A stretch of 64,000 nucleotides of DNA from Actinomycetes bacterium (GTDB taxonomy: Bacteria > Actinomycetota > Actinomycetes > Mycobacteriales > Mycobacteriaceae), in contig JAEYMI010000034.1 in the NCBI GenBank assembly GCA_023461275.1, forward strand, positions 16,122 through 80,121, given 5' to 3'. Position 1 is the stretch's first letter, and each line of letters begins with the position of its first letter. Under the pieces are notes generated by a model. The model did no database searches, was not told the DNA's origin, and saw nothing but the letters and a program-made list of their open reading frames with translations. A program made the position numbers and the translations under genes. Below are positions 1 through 8,199 of this stretch, piece by piece.

Positions 1-351
1 GACGCCGGCGGATTCGCCGAGGTGGCCGTCGCCGCGCTGACCCCGCGTCCCATCCCGACCGTCGGGCTCGACCACCTGCACGTGTCCAAGGTGTCGGTTC
101 CCGAACAAGCTCGTCGCATCGTCGAACTGCTGACCGTCGAACCCGGCACGTGGCTGAGCTTCTCCGACCTTGTCGCCGAATGTGGAGACGGCCTCCAGGT
201 GGTTGGCCGGTTCCTCGCACTCCTGGAATTGTTCCGCGAACGGGCCGTCACCTTCGAACAGCCCGAGGCATTGGGGGAGTTGCGAGTGTGCTGGAGCGGC
301 GATCGCGACCCCGAGGACGTGAAGATGGATCGGGCAGAAGACTATGGATGA
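1..351 (+). CDS. scpA: ScpA, segregation and condensation protein A (C-terminal part)
   Basis: Only the 3' end of the gene is in the window; the reading frame is open from base 1 and stops at 351. The roughly 116 visible residues contain the winged-helix end of the kleisin ScpA, with the segment VPEQARRIVELL followed by SFSDLV and VVGRFLALLELFRE, which in this family contacts the SMC head. ScpA bridges the SMC ATPase and ScpB in chromosome condensation. The stop overlaps the start of scpB by 8 bases, so the two are probably translationally coupled. The gene order scpA-scpB-rluB-cmk-der is the one found in mycobacteria (Rv1709-Rv1713). Confidence 0.9.
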   Translation, partial: DAGGFAEVAVAALTPRPIPTVGLDHLHVSKVSVPEQARRIVELLTVEPGTWLSFSDLVAECGDGLQVVGRFLALLELFRERAVTFEQPEALGELRVCWSGDRDPEDVKMDRAEDYG

Positions 352-1087
352 GATGAGTAACGAGCGGTCCACCGAACAAACCGTGCTCGACGTCGGGGAG
401 GAGACTCCCACCCTCGACGACGATCGGTTGCGCGCTGCTCTGGAGGCGGTGCTGCTGATCGTCGACTCACCGGTCGGCACCGACGAACTCGCCAATGCCG
501 TCGAGGAAGACCGAGGCCGCGTCCAGGAGATGCTGCAGCGGATTTCCGCCGAACTCACCGAGCAGCGCAGCGGGATGGACCTTCGCTACGCCGGCGACGG
601 ATGGCGCTACTACACCCGGGCCGAATATGCGCCCTACGTGGAACGACTCCTGCTCGACGGTGCGCGCAGCAAGCTCACCCGCGCCGCGCTGGAATCGTTG
701 GCCGTCATCGCCTACCGCCAGCCCGTCACCCGCGCCCGCGTCAGCGCCATTCGCGGTGTCAACGTCGACGGAGTGATGCGGACGCTGGTGGCTCGCGGTC
801 TGATCAGCGAGGTCGGTACCGAACCTCAGACGTCGGCGACGACGTACGGCACCACCGAGCTTTTCCTGGAACGTCTGGGCCTCGCGTCGCTGGCCGAACT
901 GCCCGATCTCGCGCCACTGCTGCCCGATGTCGACGTGATCGACGATCTCGACGAGGAACTGCTCACCGATCCACGATTCGCCAAACTGGGTCGCCAGGCG
1001 TCAGACTCAGAAGAGACCACACTCGGTTCCGACTCGGCAGATGAGCTGCCAGCAGCGTCGGGGGCCGACGCAGACGATCAGGATTGA
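344..1087 (+). CDS. scpB: ScpB, segregation and condensation protein B
   Basis: A 247-residue protein with the tandem winged-helix ScpB fold. Residues about 25-100 match the first domain (RAALEAVLLIVDSPVGTDEL), and about 105-170 the second, with the diagnostic ALESLAVIAYRQPVTRARVSAIRGV stretch. ScpB dimerises and binds ScpA to regulate the SMC ATPase during chromosome segregation. The ATG at 344 lies inside the end of scpA. The acidic tail after about residue 190 (DVIDDLDEELL and later DSADELPAASGADADDQD) is low complexity and probably disordered. The stop overlaps a possible TTG start of the next gene. Confidence 0.93.
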   Translation: MDEMSNERSTEQTVLDVGEETPTLDDDRLRAALEAVLLIVDSPVGTDELANAVEEDRGRVQEMLQRISAELTEQRSGMDLRYAGDGWRYYTRAEYAPYVERLLLDGARSKLTRAALESLAVIAYRQPVTRARVSAIRGVNVDGVMRTLVARGLISEVGTEPQTSATTYGTTELFLERLGLASLAELPDLAPLLPDVDVIDDLDEELLTDPRFAKLGRQASDSEETTLGSDSADELPAASGADADDQD

Positions 1088-1092
1088 GACAC

Positions 1093-2190
1093 ATGGCATC
1101 CGCTGGCCGAGATGGCACACCGGGACGAAAGCAACCACGCTCGACGGGACGACCGACAGGAGCCGGCAAGCGCTCGGACTCCTCGAAGGGTTCGGATTAC
1201 TCCAAGGGCTCCGACTCACCGCGCAGTGGTACGTCGAAGGGCGGGACGTCGAAGGGCGGCGCGGCCAAGAAGGGCCAGTCGCAGCACGGCCAGCCCCGGC
1301 AGGGCCAGCCGAAGAAGACCCATCGTAAGGGGTCGTCGCGGGTCGACGTCGAATCGGGCAAGGTGCGGTTGAACAATGCACGGCCCGCTCGTCATCAGAC
1401 CGGACCCATCGACGATGACGCGACCCGTCACGACGAGAACGGCGCCACCTACGTCGCCGACGGTCTGCGACTGCAGAAGGTTCTCGCGCAGGCCGGTGTT
1501 GCCTCACGACGCGGCGCCGAGGAACTGATTGCGGCCGGACGAGTCGAAGTCGATGGGGAAATCGTCACCGAGCAGGGGTTGCGGATCGATCCGGACACCG
1601 CGGTGATCCGCGTCGACGGTGCTCGCGTGATCATCGATGAGACCCGGCAGTACCTCGCGCTGAACAAGCCGAAGGGCTGGCAGTCGACGATGTCGGATGA
1701 CCAGGGGCGGCCGTGTGTCGGCGACATCGTCGCCGAACGCGTGATGGCCGGGCAGCGACTGTTCCATGTCGGACGGCTCGACGCCGATACCGAGGGGCTG
1801 CTGCTTCTGACCAATGACGGCGAACTGGCTCATCGGCTGATGCACCCGTCCTATGAGGTGCCCAAGACCTACCTGGCAACGCTCAAAGGCGAGGTGCCAC
1901 GGGGCCTCGGGCGCACGCTGCGTGGCGGGATCGAGCTCGACGACGGCCCGGTGCGGGTCGATTCGTTCGCGATTCTCGAAGTGCACGAAGGACAGTCGCT
2001 CGTGCGCCTGAGTCTGCATGAGGGACGCAACCGCATCGTCCGACGGATGATGGAGGAAGTCGGCTTCCCGGTGACCAAGCTCGTCCGCACGCACGTCGGC
2101 CCGGTCGCACTCGGCGAGCAGCGTCCCGGCAGCCTGCGGGTGCTGGGCCGAGATGAGGTCGGAGTGCTGTACAAGGCGGTGGGAATGTGA
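1093..2190 (+). CDS. rluB: RsuA/RluB-family 23S rRNA pseudouridine synthase with long basic N-terminal tail
   Basis: A 365-residue pseudouridine synthase. An S4 RNA-binding domain begins near residue 124 (LQKVLAQAGVASRRGAEELI). The catalytic core follows, with GRLDADTEGLLLLTNDGEL near residue 226 containing the catalytic aspartate. Family members modify U2605-type sites of 23S rRNA. The first ~110 residues are unusual: a Ser/Gly/Lys/Gln-rich stretch with repeated SKGSD, SKGG and QGQP units, absent from the enterobacterial enzyme. I prefer ATG 1093; a TTG at 1084 overlapping the scpB stop would add three residues. The end overlaps the GTG of cmk (GTGA). Confidence 0.88.
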   Translation: MASAGRDGTPGRKQPRSTGRPTGAGKRSDSSKGSDYSKGSDSPRSGTSKGGTSKGGAAKKGQSQHGQPRQGQPKKTHRKGSSRVDVESGKVRLNNARPARHQTGPIDDDATRHDENGATYVADGLRLQKVLAQAGVASRRGAEELIAAGRVEVDGEIVTEQGLRIDPDTAVIRVDGARVIIDETRQYLALNKPKGWQSTMSDDQGRPCVGDIVAERVMAGQRLFHVGRLDADTEGLLLLTNDGELAHRLMHPSYEVPKTYLATLKGEVPRGLGRTLRGGIELDDGPVRVDSFAILEVHEGQSLVRLSLHEGRNRIVRRMMEEVGFPVTKLVRTHVGPVALGEQRPGSLRVLGRDEVGVLYKAVGM

Positions 2191-2906
2191 GTGCCGCAAC
2201 CGATTCCACCCGCAGCACGACCGAGCAAGCGCGCGTGGTGGCCATCGACGGCCCGGCCGGAACAGGTAAGTCCAGTGTGACCCGACTGCTCGCGCAGCGT
2301 GTCGGCGCGCAGTACCTCGACACCGGGGCAATGTATCGCGCCGCAACTCTGGCCGCACTGGATGCCGGTGTGCCGGTGACGGATTCGGATGCTGTGGCAG
2401 CGCTGGTCGCGTCGTCGGAGATCACCATCGACTCGACCGGTGACGATGGGGTAGCGGTGCATCTCAACGGCCGCGACGTCTCGCGTGAGATCCGGTCCGA
2501 CGAGGTCACCGCCTCGGTGTCGGCTGTCTCGGCGATTCCTGCGGTGCGTGCCGAACTCGTTGCGCTGCAACGCCAGACCGCCGATAACTGTTTCGTTGTC
2601 GTCGAGGGGCGCGACATCGGCACGGTGGTGTTCCCGAACGCCGGGCTGAAGATCTTCTTAACCGCGAGCCCGGAGGCCCGTGCGCAGCGTCGGCACAAGC
2701 AGAACCTCGGCAGCGGGCGGGTCAGTGAGTATGACGACGTGTTGGCAGCGGTGAACAAACGTGATCATCTCGACTCGACGCGTGCTGTGTCGCCGCTGCG
2801 TGCAGCCGACGACGCGGTCGTCGTCGACACCAGTGACCTGACCATCGATGAGGTGCTCGATACGCTGACCGAGCTGGTCGCACAACGAATCGGAGTTGAG
2901 TCGTGA
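2187..2906 (+). CDS. cmk: Cytidylate kinase
   Basis: A 239-residue nucleoside monophosphate kinase converting CMP/dCMP to the diphosphates. The P-loop GPAGTGKSS is near residue 20, followed by YLDTGAMYRA, the CMP-binding signature. Also present are VVEGRDIGTVVFPNA and the lid region RAQRRHKQN. The length matches the family (about 225-240 residues). The GTG start is embedded in the stop of the upstream pseudouridine synthase gene, and its own stop overlaps the GTG start of der, so the three genes form a tightly coupled operon. Confidence 0.95.
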   Translation: MSAATDSTRSTTEQARVVAIDGPAGTGKSSVTRLLAQRVGAQYLDTGAMYRAATLAALDAGVPVTDSDAVAALVASSEITIDSTGDDGVAVHLNGRDVSREIRSDEVTASVSAVSAIPAVRAELVALQRQTADNCFVVVEGRDIGTVVFPNAGLKIFLTASPEARAQRRHKQNLGSGRVSEYDDVLAAVNKRDHLDSTRAVSPLRAADDAVVVDTSDLTIDEVLDTLTELVAQRIGVES

Positions 2907-4348
2907 GCGAAGGGCCCATGTCAGACAATGACCTCACCGCACTTCCCGGCGATGGCACGTGGTCGGAGGAATCCGACTGGAACGTCGACGATTTCGACTT
3001 CGACGGCGAAGGTTCGGGTGAAAACCTGGCGGTGCCGACGGTCGCTATCGTCGGACGACCCAACGTCGGGAAGTCGACCCTGGTCAACCGCATCCTCGGT
3101 CGACGCGAAGCCGTCGTCGAGGACATCCCCGGTGTGACGCGTGACCGAGTCTCTTATCCCGCGACGTGGTCGGGTCGTCGGTTCACCGTCGTCGACACCG
3201 GCGGCTGGGAACCCGACGCCAAGGGATTGCAGCAGTCGGTCGCCCAGCAGGCCGAATTGGCCATGCGCACAGTCGATGCCATCATCCTGGTGGTCGACGC
3301 GACGGTGGGTGCCACCGCCACCGACGAGGCAGTCGCACGGGTGCTGCGCCGCTCCAAGACGCCGGTCATTCTGGCTGCCAACAAGGTGGACAGTGAACGT
3401 CTGGAGTCCGAGGCGGCGTCGTTGTGGTCACTGGGACTCGGTGAGCCGCACATGATTTCAGCGGCCCATGGCCGTGGATCCGGCGACCTCCTCGACGTCT
3501 TGCTGAAAGTGCTCCCCGAAACTCCCAGGGAGACAACCACCCTCGGCGGACCTCGGCGCGTGGCGCTGGTCGGTAAGCCGAACGTGGGAAAAAGTTCGCT
3601 GCTCAACAAGCTCGCCGGTTCGGAACGGTCGGTGGTCGACAACGTCGCCGGCACCACCGTCGACCCGGTCGATGAACTGATCGAACTCGACGGTGTCACA
3701 TGGCAATTCGTCGACACCGCAGGTCTTCGACGCAAGGTGCGGACCGCGAGTGGGCACGAATACTACGCATCACTGCGTACGCGGGCCGCTCTCGACGCCG
3801 CCGAAGTGGCGATCCTGCTGATCGATGCCTCCGAACCGATCACCGAACAAGACCTCCGCGTGCTGACGATGATCATCGAGAGTGGCCGGGCACTGGTGAT
3901 CGCGTTCAACAAGTGGGATCTCGTCGACGAGGATCGTCGCTATCAGCTCGACAAGGAGATCGACCGCGAACTGGCACGTGTCCCGTGGGCGCGTCGGGTG
4001 AACATCTCGGCGTTCACCGGACGATCGGTGCAGAAGCTGGTCCCCGCGCTGGAAGGCGCGCTGGAATCGTGGGACAAGCGCATCTCGACCGGGCCGCTGA
4101 ACAACTGGCTCAAAGAGGTCATTGCGGCCACCCCACCGCCGCTGCGTGGTGGCCGACAGCCGCGAGTCATGTTCGCGACCCAGGCCGCGGTCCGTCCGCC
4201 GACATTCGTGCTGTTCACCACCGGTTTCCTCGAGGCCGGCTACCGACGATTCCTGGAACGGCGCCTGCGGGAGCAGTTCAATTTCGACGGCTCGCCGGTG
4301 CGCATCAACGTACGGGTCCGCGACAAACGGGATCGTCGCAAGCGCTGA
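2903..4348 (+). CDS. der: Der (EngA), tandem-domain ribosome-assembly GTPase
   Basis: A 481-residue double GTPase needed for maturation of the 50S subunit. The first G domain has GRPNVGKSTLVNR near residue 50, DTGGW and NKVD. The second has GKPNVGKSSLLNK near residue 223, DTAGLRRK and NKWD. The C-terminal KH-like domain ends in RVRDKRDRRKR. The ~45-residue acidic N-terminal extension (ESDWNVDDFDFDGEG) is typical of actinobacterial Der. The GTG at 2903 overlaps the cmk stop; an internal ATG at 2918 (MSDNDL) is an alternative start. It is the last gene of the scpA-der operon. Confidence 0.95.
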   Translation: MSEGPMSDNDLTALPGDGTWSEESDWNVDDFDFDGEGSGENLAVPTVAIVGRPNVGKSTLVNRILGRREAVVEDIPGVTRDRVSYPATWSGRRFTVVDTGGWEPDAKGLQQSVAQQAELAMRTVDAIILVVDATVGATATDEAVARVLRRSKTPVILAANKVDSERLESEAASLWSLGLGEPHMISAAHGRGSGDLLDVLLKVLPETPRETTTLGGPRRVALVGKPNVGKSSLLNKLAGSERSVVDNVAGTTVDPVDELIELDGVTWQFVDTAGLRRKVRTASGHEYYASLRTRAALDAAEVAILLIDASEPITEQDLRVLTMIIESGRALVIAFNKWDLVDEDRRYQLDKEIDRELARVPWARRVNISAFTGRSVQKLVPALEGALESWDKRISTGPLNNWLKEVIAATPPPLRGGRQPRVMFATQAAVRPPTFVLFTTGFLEAGYRRFLERRLREQFNFDGSPVRINVRVRDKRDRRKR

Positions 4349-4440
4349 GTCGCTCTCAGAACATTGGCGACAAAGGATTGAATGACTTCGCAACAGCGGA
4401 GGTGCGCTGATGTGAAGTCGTCGTATGGGATGATCTTCTC

Positions 4441-4707
4441 GTGCTTATTTTGGCAATCATCGTCTTCGGTATGGTCATCGGCGGGCTCGCTCAGCTTCTC
4501 ATCGGCGGCAAGAACATGTGGACCATCGACTGGGGGCTCGCACTTGCTGCCGGCCTCATCGGGTCGTTTGTGGGTGGCCTGCTGATCAGCTTGCTGTCCG
4601 GCGATGGCCTTGCGATCCGCCCCAGCGGAATCATCGGTTCCTTGATCGGAGCGTTCCTCGTGACCGCAGGGTGGATCTGGTACAAGAAGCGCTCGACCAC
4701 GTCGTAA
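4441..4707 (+). CDS. GlsB/YeaQ/YmgE-family small membrane protein
   Basis: An 88-residue hydrophobic protein starting at GTG 4441. It has three predicted membrane helices (about residues 2-20, 30-50 and 62-82), with the glycine-rich segments IVFGMVIGGLAQLL, GLIGSFVGGLL and GIIGSLIGAFLV. This is the layout of the transglycosylase-associated/GlsB-YeaQ-YmgE family, which is linked to general stress in other Gram-positives. The biochemical role is not established and the name transglycosylase-associated is historical. It is separated from der by about 90 bases and precedes tRNA-Pro. Family assignment is firm, function unknown. Confidence 0.8.
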   Translation: MLILAIIVFGMVIGGLAQLLIGGKNMWTIDWGLALAAGLIGSFVGGLLISLLSGDGLAIRPSGIIGSLIGAFLVTAGWIWYKKRSTTS

Positions 4708-4814
4708 CGGCTGGTCGAGCCATGTTCTCGGGTGAGCTCGACACGCTCCGAGCAGGCGATTGGCTTCCGCGTCACGGCGTCGGCTAATCTTGTCGAGGCC
4801 CTTAACCGGGCCAA

Positions 4815-4888
4815 CGGGCTGTGGCGCAGTTTGGTAGCGCACTTGACTGGGGGTCAAGTGGTCGCAGGTTCAAATCCTGTCAGCCCGA
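4815..4888 (+). tRNA. tRNA-Pro (anticodon GGG)
   Basis: A complete cloverleaf. The 7-bp acceptor stem pairs 4815-4821 with 4881-4887. The anticodon stem is 4842-4846 with 4854-4858, and the 7-base loop has GGG at 4849-4851. The T arm contains GGTTCAAATCC. The discriminator base is A4888, and CCA is not encoded. It reads CCC/CCU proline codons. The conserved Mycobacterium-like gene order ends just before this tRNA. Confidence 0.95.
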
Positions 4889-4909
4889 CAATTGAAAGAG
4901 CAGTTCAGC

Positions 4910-4938
4910 GGCCATTGTCGGATCAACCGAGAATGGCC
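4910..4938. terminator. Hairpin terminator between tRNA-Pro and the convergent XRE gene
   Basis: The inverted repeat GGCCATT...AATGGCC (7 bp) continues after a G/G mismatch into TCGG/CCGA, with a 5-base ATCAA loop. It sits 21 bases after the tRNA and 6 bases before the stop codon of the convergent regulator, so it could terminate both. There is no U-tract, as is common for actinobacterial terminators. Confidence 0.7.
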
Positions 4939-4944
4939 CCGACT

Positions 4945-5775
4945 TCATGGTTGAGCAACCGCCGACAGCATTGCCAGCTTTTCGTGACTCGGGCTGCCGG
5001 GTGCCGCGGTGTACACCAGCAATACATGGCCGGTATCGGGATCGGTGAGGGTCTGACAGAACACCTCGATCAATCCGAGATCCGGATGTAGGAACCGCTT
5101 TTCGATATCGGTCAGCCTCGTGCTCACGTCATGGGTTTGCCAGAGTTCGGCAAATTCAGGACTCTCCGCCAGCAACGCCTGCGCGATGTGAGCCGCGCGC
5201 GATCGCGGACCACCGCGGGTCGCGGCCTGGCGGAGTCGGGCGGTGTGCGCCGCCGCGTGATGCGCGTGATCCTCCGGGGGAAATCTCGACCGAGTCGCCG
5301 GATCGGTGAACCATCGATATGCGACGCTGCGACGGAGCCCGGTCAGCGAGGTTTCGTCGCCGAGCAGTGCCACCGCCATCGGGCTCTGCCGCAACGTCTC
5401 ACCGGCATCATTGAGCACCGCCGCCGGAGTATCGGCCAGTCGGTCGATGATGCGGAGCATCCCCGGACTCACGTGATCTGGGCGCGCAATCCGATCGGGC
5501 GTGTTGGCCCCGGCGAGACGGAACAGGTGATCGCGTTCGTCGAGCGTGAGGTGCATCGCCTGCGCGAGCGCAGCGAGGATCTGCTCTGACGGGTGCGGAC
5601 CTCGTTCCTGTTCCAGCCGCGTGTAGTAGTCACTCGACATCCCGGCGAGCATTGCGACCTCCTCGCGGCGAAGTCCCGGTGCGCGACGACGATTGCCGGT
5701 CGGCAACCCCACGTCGGCGGGTTGCAACGCCGAGCGACGTGCCCTGAGAAACTCGGCCAGCCCGGCCCTGTCCAT
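4945..5775 (-). CDS. XRE-type regulator with MmyB-like ligand-binding domain
   Basis: A 276-residue transcription regulator. The N-terminal helix-turn-helix (about residues 5-85) has FLRARRSALQP, GLRREEVAMLAGMSSDYYTRLEQERG and ILAALAQAMHLTLDERDHLF. The remaining ~170 residues match the MmyB-like domain common in actinobacteria (NDAGETL, TSLTGLRRSVAYRWFTDPATR, FAELWQTHDV, HPDLGLIEVFCQTL). Such proteins usually sit beside, and control, a divergent oxidoreductase gene. Here the divergent gene is the SDR at 5942. The ligand is unknown. Confidence 0.9.
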   Translation of the reverse strand: MDRAGLAEFLRARRSALQPADVGLPTGNRRRAPGLRREEVAMLAGMSSDYYTRLEQERGPHPSEQILAALAQAMHLTLDERDHLFRLAGANTPDRIARPDHVSPGMLRIIDRLADTPAAVLNDAGETLRQSPMAVALLGDETSLTGLRRSVAYRWFTDPATRSRFPPEDHAHHAAAHTARLRQAATRGGPRSRAAHIAQALLAESPEFAELWQTHDVSTRLTDIEKRFLHPDLGLIEVFCQTLTDPDTGHVLLVYTAAPGSPSHEKLAMLSAVAQP

Positions 5776-5837
5776 GTGTTGCGCCTTCCGTCAACGGTTT
5801 ACCGAACCAGTGTGGCGCGCGCAGGCGACCGCAACCA

Positions 5838-5852
5838 GGGATCGCCGATCCC
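5838..5852. promoter_or_regulatory. Candidate operator in the XRE/SDR divergent region
   Basis: A perfect inverted repeat, GGGATC-gcc-GATCCC, about midway between the start of the regulator (5775) and the start of the SDR gene (5942). The position suits an autoregulatory site for the XRE regulator. This is inference from symmetry and location only. Confidence 0.4.
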
Positions 5853-5941
5853 CCGATCAGCGCGTCCTTCCGCACACTCTCGCCGACGCGTCGAATGGAG
5901 TCATATCGGTTGATCACCGATCACTCAACGAAGGAGACAGC

Positions 5942-6685
5942 ATGAAGCTCACCGGAAACACCGTTTTCATCCCCGGCGCCACCTCAGGTCTCGGACTTGC
6001 GCTGGCGCGCGCACTGCATGGCGTCGGCAACACCGTGATCGTCGGCGGTCGGCGTACTGAGTTGCTCGCCTCGATTGCCAAAGACAATCCGGGCATCGAG
6101 ACAGTCCGCATCGACACCTCTGATGCCGGGGATATCGCCGAGGTGAGCGCTGCCCTGCAATCACGGTTTCCCGATCTCAACGTCGTGATCCTGATGGCGG
6201 GCATCATGCGCGCCGAAGACCTCACCTCGGCCGACTTCCTTCCCACGGCCGAGCTGGAAGTCGTGACGAATATCCTTGGGCCGCTTCGCCTGATCGCGGC
6301 GTTCACCGAGTTCTTGGCAGACAAGCCCGGCGCCACGATCATCACGGTCTCCTCTGGGCTGGCCTTCACACCGATGCCTGCAACACCGACCTACAACGCG
6401 ACCAAGGCAGCGATCCATTCGTTCAGCGAGACCGCCCGAATTCAGCTTGCGACCAAGGGAATTCAGGTTCTGGAGCTTGCTCCGCCGGCGGTGCAAACCG
6501 ACCTCATGCCCGGCCAGGCCGACGCGCAGTGGGCGATGCCTTTGGACGAGTTCATCGATGAAGTGATGACGCTGCTTCCCGACGCAACCGACGAAATTCT
6601 CGTCGACAACGTGAAGCCTCTGCGCAATTCGGTGATCAACGGCAACTATGACGAACTCGTGAGCATGCTCGGCAGCCTGGGGTGA
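5942..6685 (+). CDS. Short-chain dehydrogenase/reductase (DltE-like)
   Basis: A 247-residue classical SDR. The cofactor motif GATSGLG spans residues 12-18; the GGRR around residue 35 favours NADP(H). The catalytic Tyr151 and Lys155 lie in YNATK, and the catalytic serine is at about 137 (ITVSSGLAF). The start at 5942 is supported by a strong AAGGAG about 8 bases upstream; the open frame extends further 5' but without comparable signals. The best family match is the SDR group labelled DltE/uncharacterised oxidoreductase. The substrate is unknown. It is divergent from, and probably regulated by, the XRE gene. Confidence 0.88.
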   Translation: MKLTGNTVFIPGATSGLGLALARALHGVGNTVIVGGRRTELLASIAKDNPGIETVRIDTSDAGDIAEVSAALQSRFPDLNVVILMAGIMRAEDLTSADFLPTAELEVVTNILGPLRLIAAFTEFLADKPGATIITVSSGLAFTPMPATPTYNATKAAIHSFSETARIQLATKGIQVLELAPPAVQTDLMPGQADAQWAMPLDEFIDEVMTLLPDATDEILVDNVKPLRNSVINGNYDELVSMLGSLG

Positions 6686-6733
6686 TCAGGCGCACGACAG
6701 CCGGACCCGGATGGGGCTGAGCGCTGTCGATCG

Positions 6734-7173
6734 CTAATTGTTGCATACCTGCCGGACAGCATCGAGGTCGTCGACGGCGCGCGCGTCACCGCTGTCCAAG
6801 GCGTCGGCGAGCGACGATGAGTCGTTCGCCGGTGAAGCAGTCGACCGCGGTGGTGTGATGCGGGGCGGGCCACTGCGTGATGCCGTCGAGAAGCTCGTGG
6901 ACGGAGGTGATGTAGTCGGCGACCGGCTCGTTGCGAGCGGCCATCGCAGCCCGGCCGATCTCTCGCACGGTATCGGCATCGGTGGGCACTGCCCGCCGAG
7001 GTCCCCACCGTGAGGTCGGCGTCGGCGAGGTCGATGCCGTTCTCCGCGAGCGTGTGGATGTAGGCGAGACAGAACCCGGTGAACCACTCACCGCCACCGC
7101 CTAATGCGATCGCGCGGTCTACACCCGAACCCAGCGGTTCGGTGGCTGGATACGGCGGTTTGGACAGGGTCAT
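6734..7173 (-). pseudogene. Degraded patatin-like phospholipase gene
   Basis: Starting from ATG 7173, about 60 residues read as a patatin-like lipase N-terminus, with the oxyanion-type AIALGGGGEWFTGFCLAYI and the nucleophile motif GTSAG. The coding signal then shifts frame near 6990 (VREIGRAAMAARNEPVADYI onwards) and again near 6810 (SLADALDSGDARAVDDLDAVR), ending at a TAG at 6734. All three frames together give only about 147 codons, against about 280 for full-length relatives, and the second catalytic aspartate (DG[GA]) is not found. I read this as a frameshifted, internally deleted remnant. Sequencing errors alone would not explain the missing half. Confidence 0.75.
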
Positions 7174-7208
7174 GCCCAACGGTAAGACGCTTGCATACGC
7201 TTCTCGGC

Positions 7209-8102
7209 ATGGATTCGGTCAGTACCGGTGCGTTCACGGTCGTGTCGTTCAACGTCAACGGGATTCGCGCGGCGCGTCGTCGTGGATTCGACGACTGGCT
7301 GGCGGCACGATCGGCCGACGTCGTCGCCATGCAGGAATTGCGCTGTCCCGCATCCGAACTCGGAACATTCACGGGCTATTCGGTGGCAGCCGACGTCGGG
7401 TCGGTGCCCGGCCGCAATGGCGTTGCGATCCTGACGAAAGTGCCTCCGGTAGATGTACGTACCTGGGTGACCCATCCGCCGCGGGCCCGTGGCCTCGGTG
7501 AGTTCGCGGCGCAGGGTCGATACATCGAGGTCGACCTCGCCGACCGGCCGGTGACGGTGGCCTGCCTCTACCTGCCCAAAGGCGGGTTGCCGGCACACCG
7601 GCAGCGGCCGGACTCGATGCGCGACAAGCCCGACGGCGGCGCCAAATATGAACGCAAACAACGATTCCTCGCGGCCTTCGCGCGGGAACTCAACCACAAT
7701 CGTCTCGCCGCCCAGCGGGCCGATCGCGAGTTCCTCCTCGTCGGTGATCTCAACATCGCCCACACCGAGCACGACGTGACCAACTGGCGTGCCGCCCGCA
7801 ACATGGACGGATTTCTTCCCGAAGACCGCGCATGGTTCACATCGATTCTGGGAAAGCGTCGCCTCGTCGACGTCGTGCGACAGGCGCACGGTGACTGTCC
7901 CGGCCCACTGACGTGGTGGAGTTGGGCCGGCGAGTCGTTCAGCAAGGACGTCGGGTGGCGGGTGGATCACCAACTTGCAACGCCCGGTCTCGCGCGTGGC
8001 GCAGTTGAGGTCGTCGTCGACAAGGAACCGTCACCTGCCCAACGTCTGTCCGATCATGCGCCGCTCGTGGTGACCTACCGCTACGAACCCCGACGGGTGT
8101 GA
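7209..8102 (+). CDS. xth: Exodeoxyribonuclease III (AP endonuclease family)
   Basis: A 297-residue member of the endonuclease/exonuclease/phosphatase superfamily. Motifs in order: VVSFNVNGIRAA (metal-binding Asn), VVAMQELRC (metal-binding Glu), VACLYLPKG, GDLNIAH (catalytic Asp and Asn) and SDHAPLVV (catalytic His). These define ExoIII, which cleaves abasic sites and 3' blocks during base excision repair. I chose ATG 7209; the in-frame upstream extension lacks family similarity and runs over the patatin remnant on the other strand. Confidence 0.92.
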   Translation: MDSVSTGAFTVVSFNVNGIRAARRRGFDDWLAARSADVVAMQELRCPASELGTFTGYSVAADVGSVPGRNGVAILTKVPPVDVRTWVTHPPRARGLGEFAAQGRYIEVDLADRPVTVACLYLPKGGLPAHRQRPDSMRDKPDGGAKYERKQRFLAAFARELNHNRLAAQRADREFLLVGDLNIAHTEHDVTNWRAARNMDGFLPEDRAWFTSILGKRRLVDVVRQAHGDCPGPLTWWSWAGESFSKDVGWRVDHQLATPGLARGAVEVVVDKEPSPAQRLSDHAPLVVTYRYEPRRV

Positions 8103-8199
8103 GCGGCATTGTCGGCGTCATTGTGAATGAACTGGTCGGCCTGTGGATAAGTGACGCCGACCGGCGTGACAGTTCGATCGGCGAGGCACAGTGTGTCCC

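Noticed and set aside
4345..4365. CTGAG-CTCAG hairpin after der
   Set aside because: A 5-bp stem is too weak to support a terminator call.
4815..8102. Integrative element at tRNA-Pro
   Set aside because: No integrase, excisionase or duplicated tRNA end is visible; kept only as a synteny observation.
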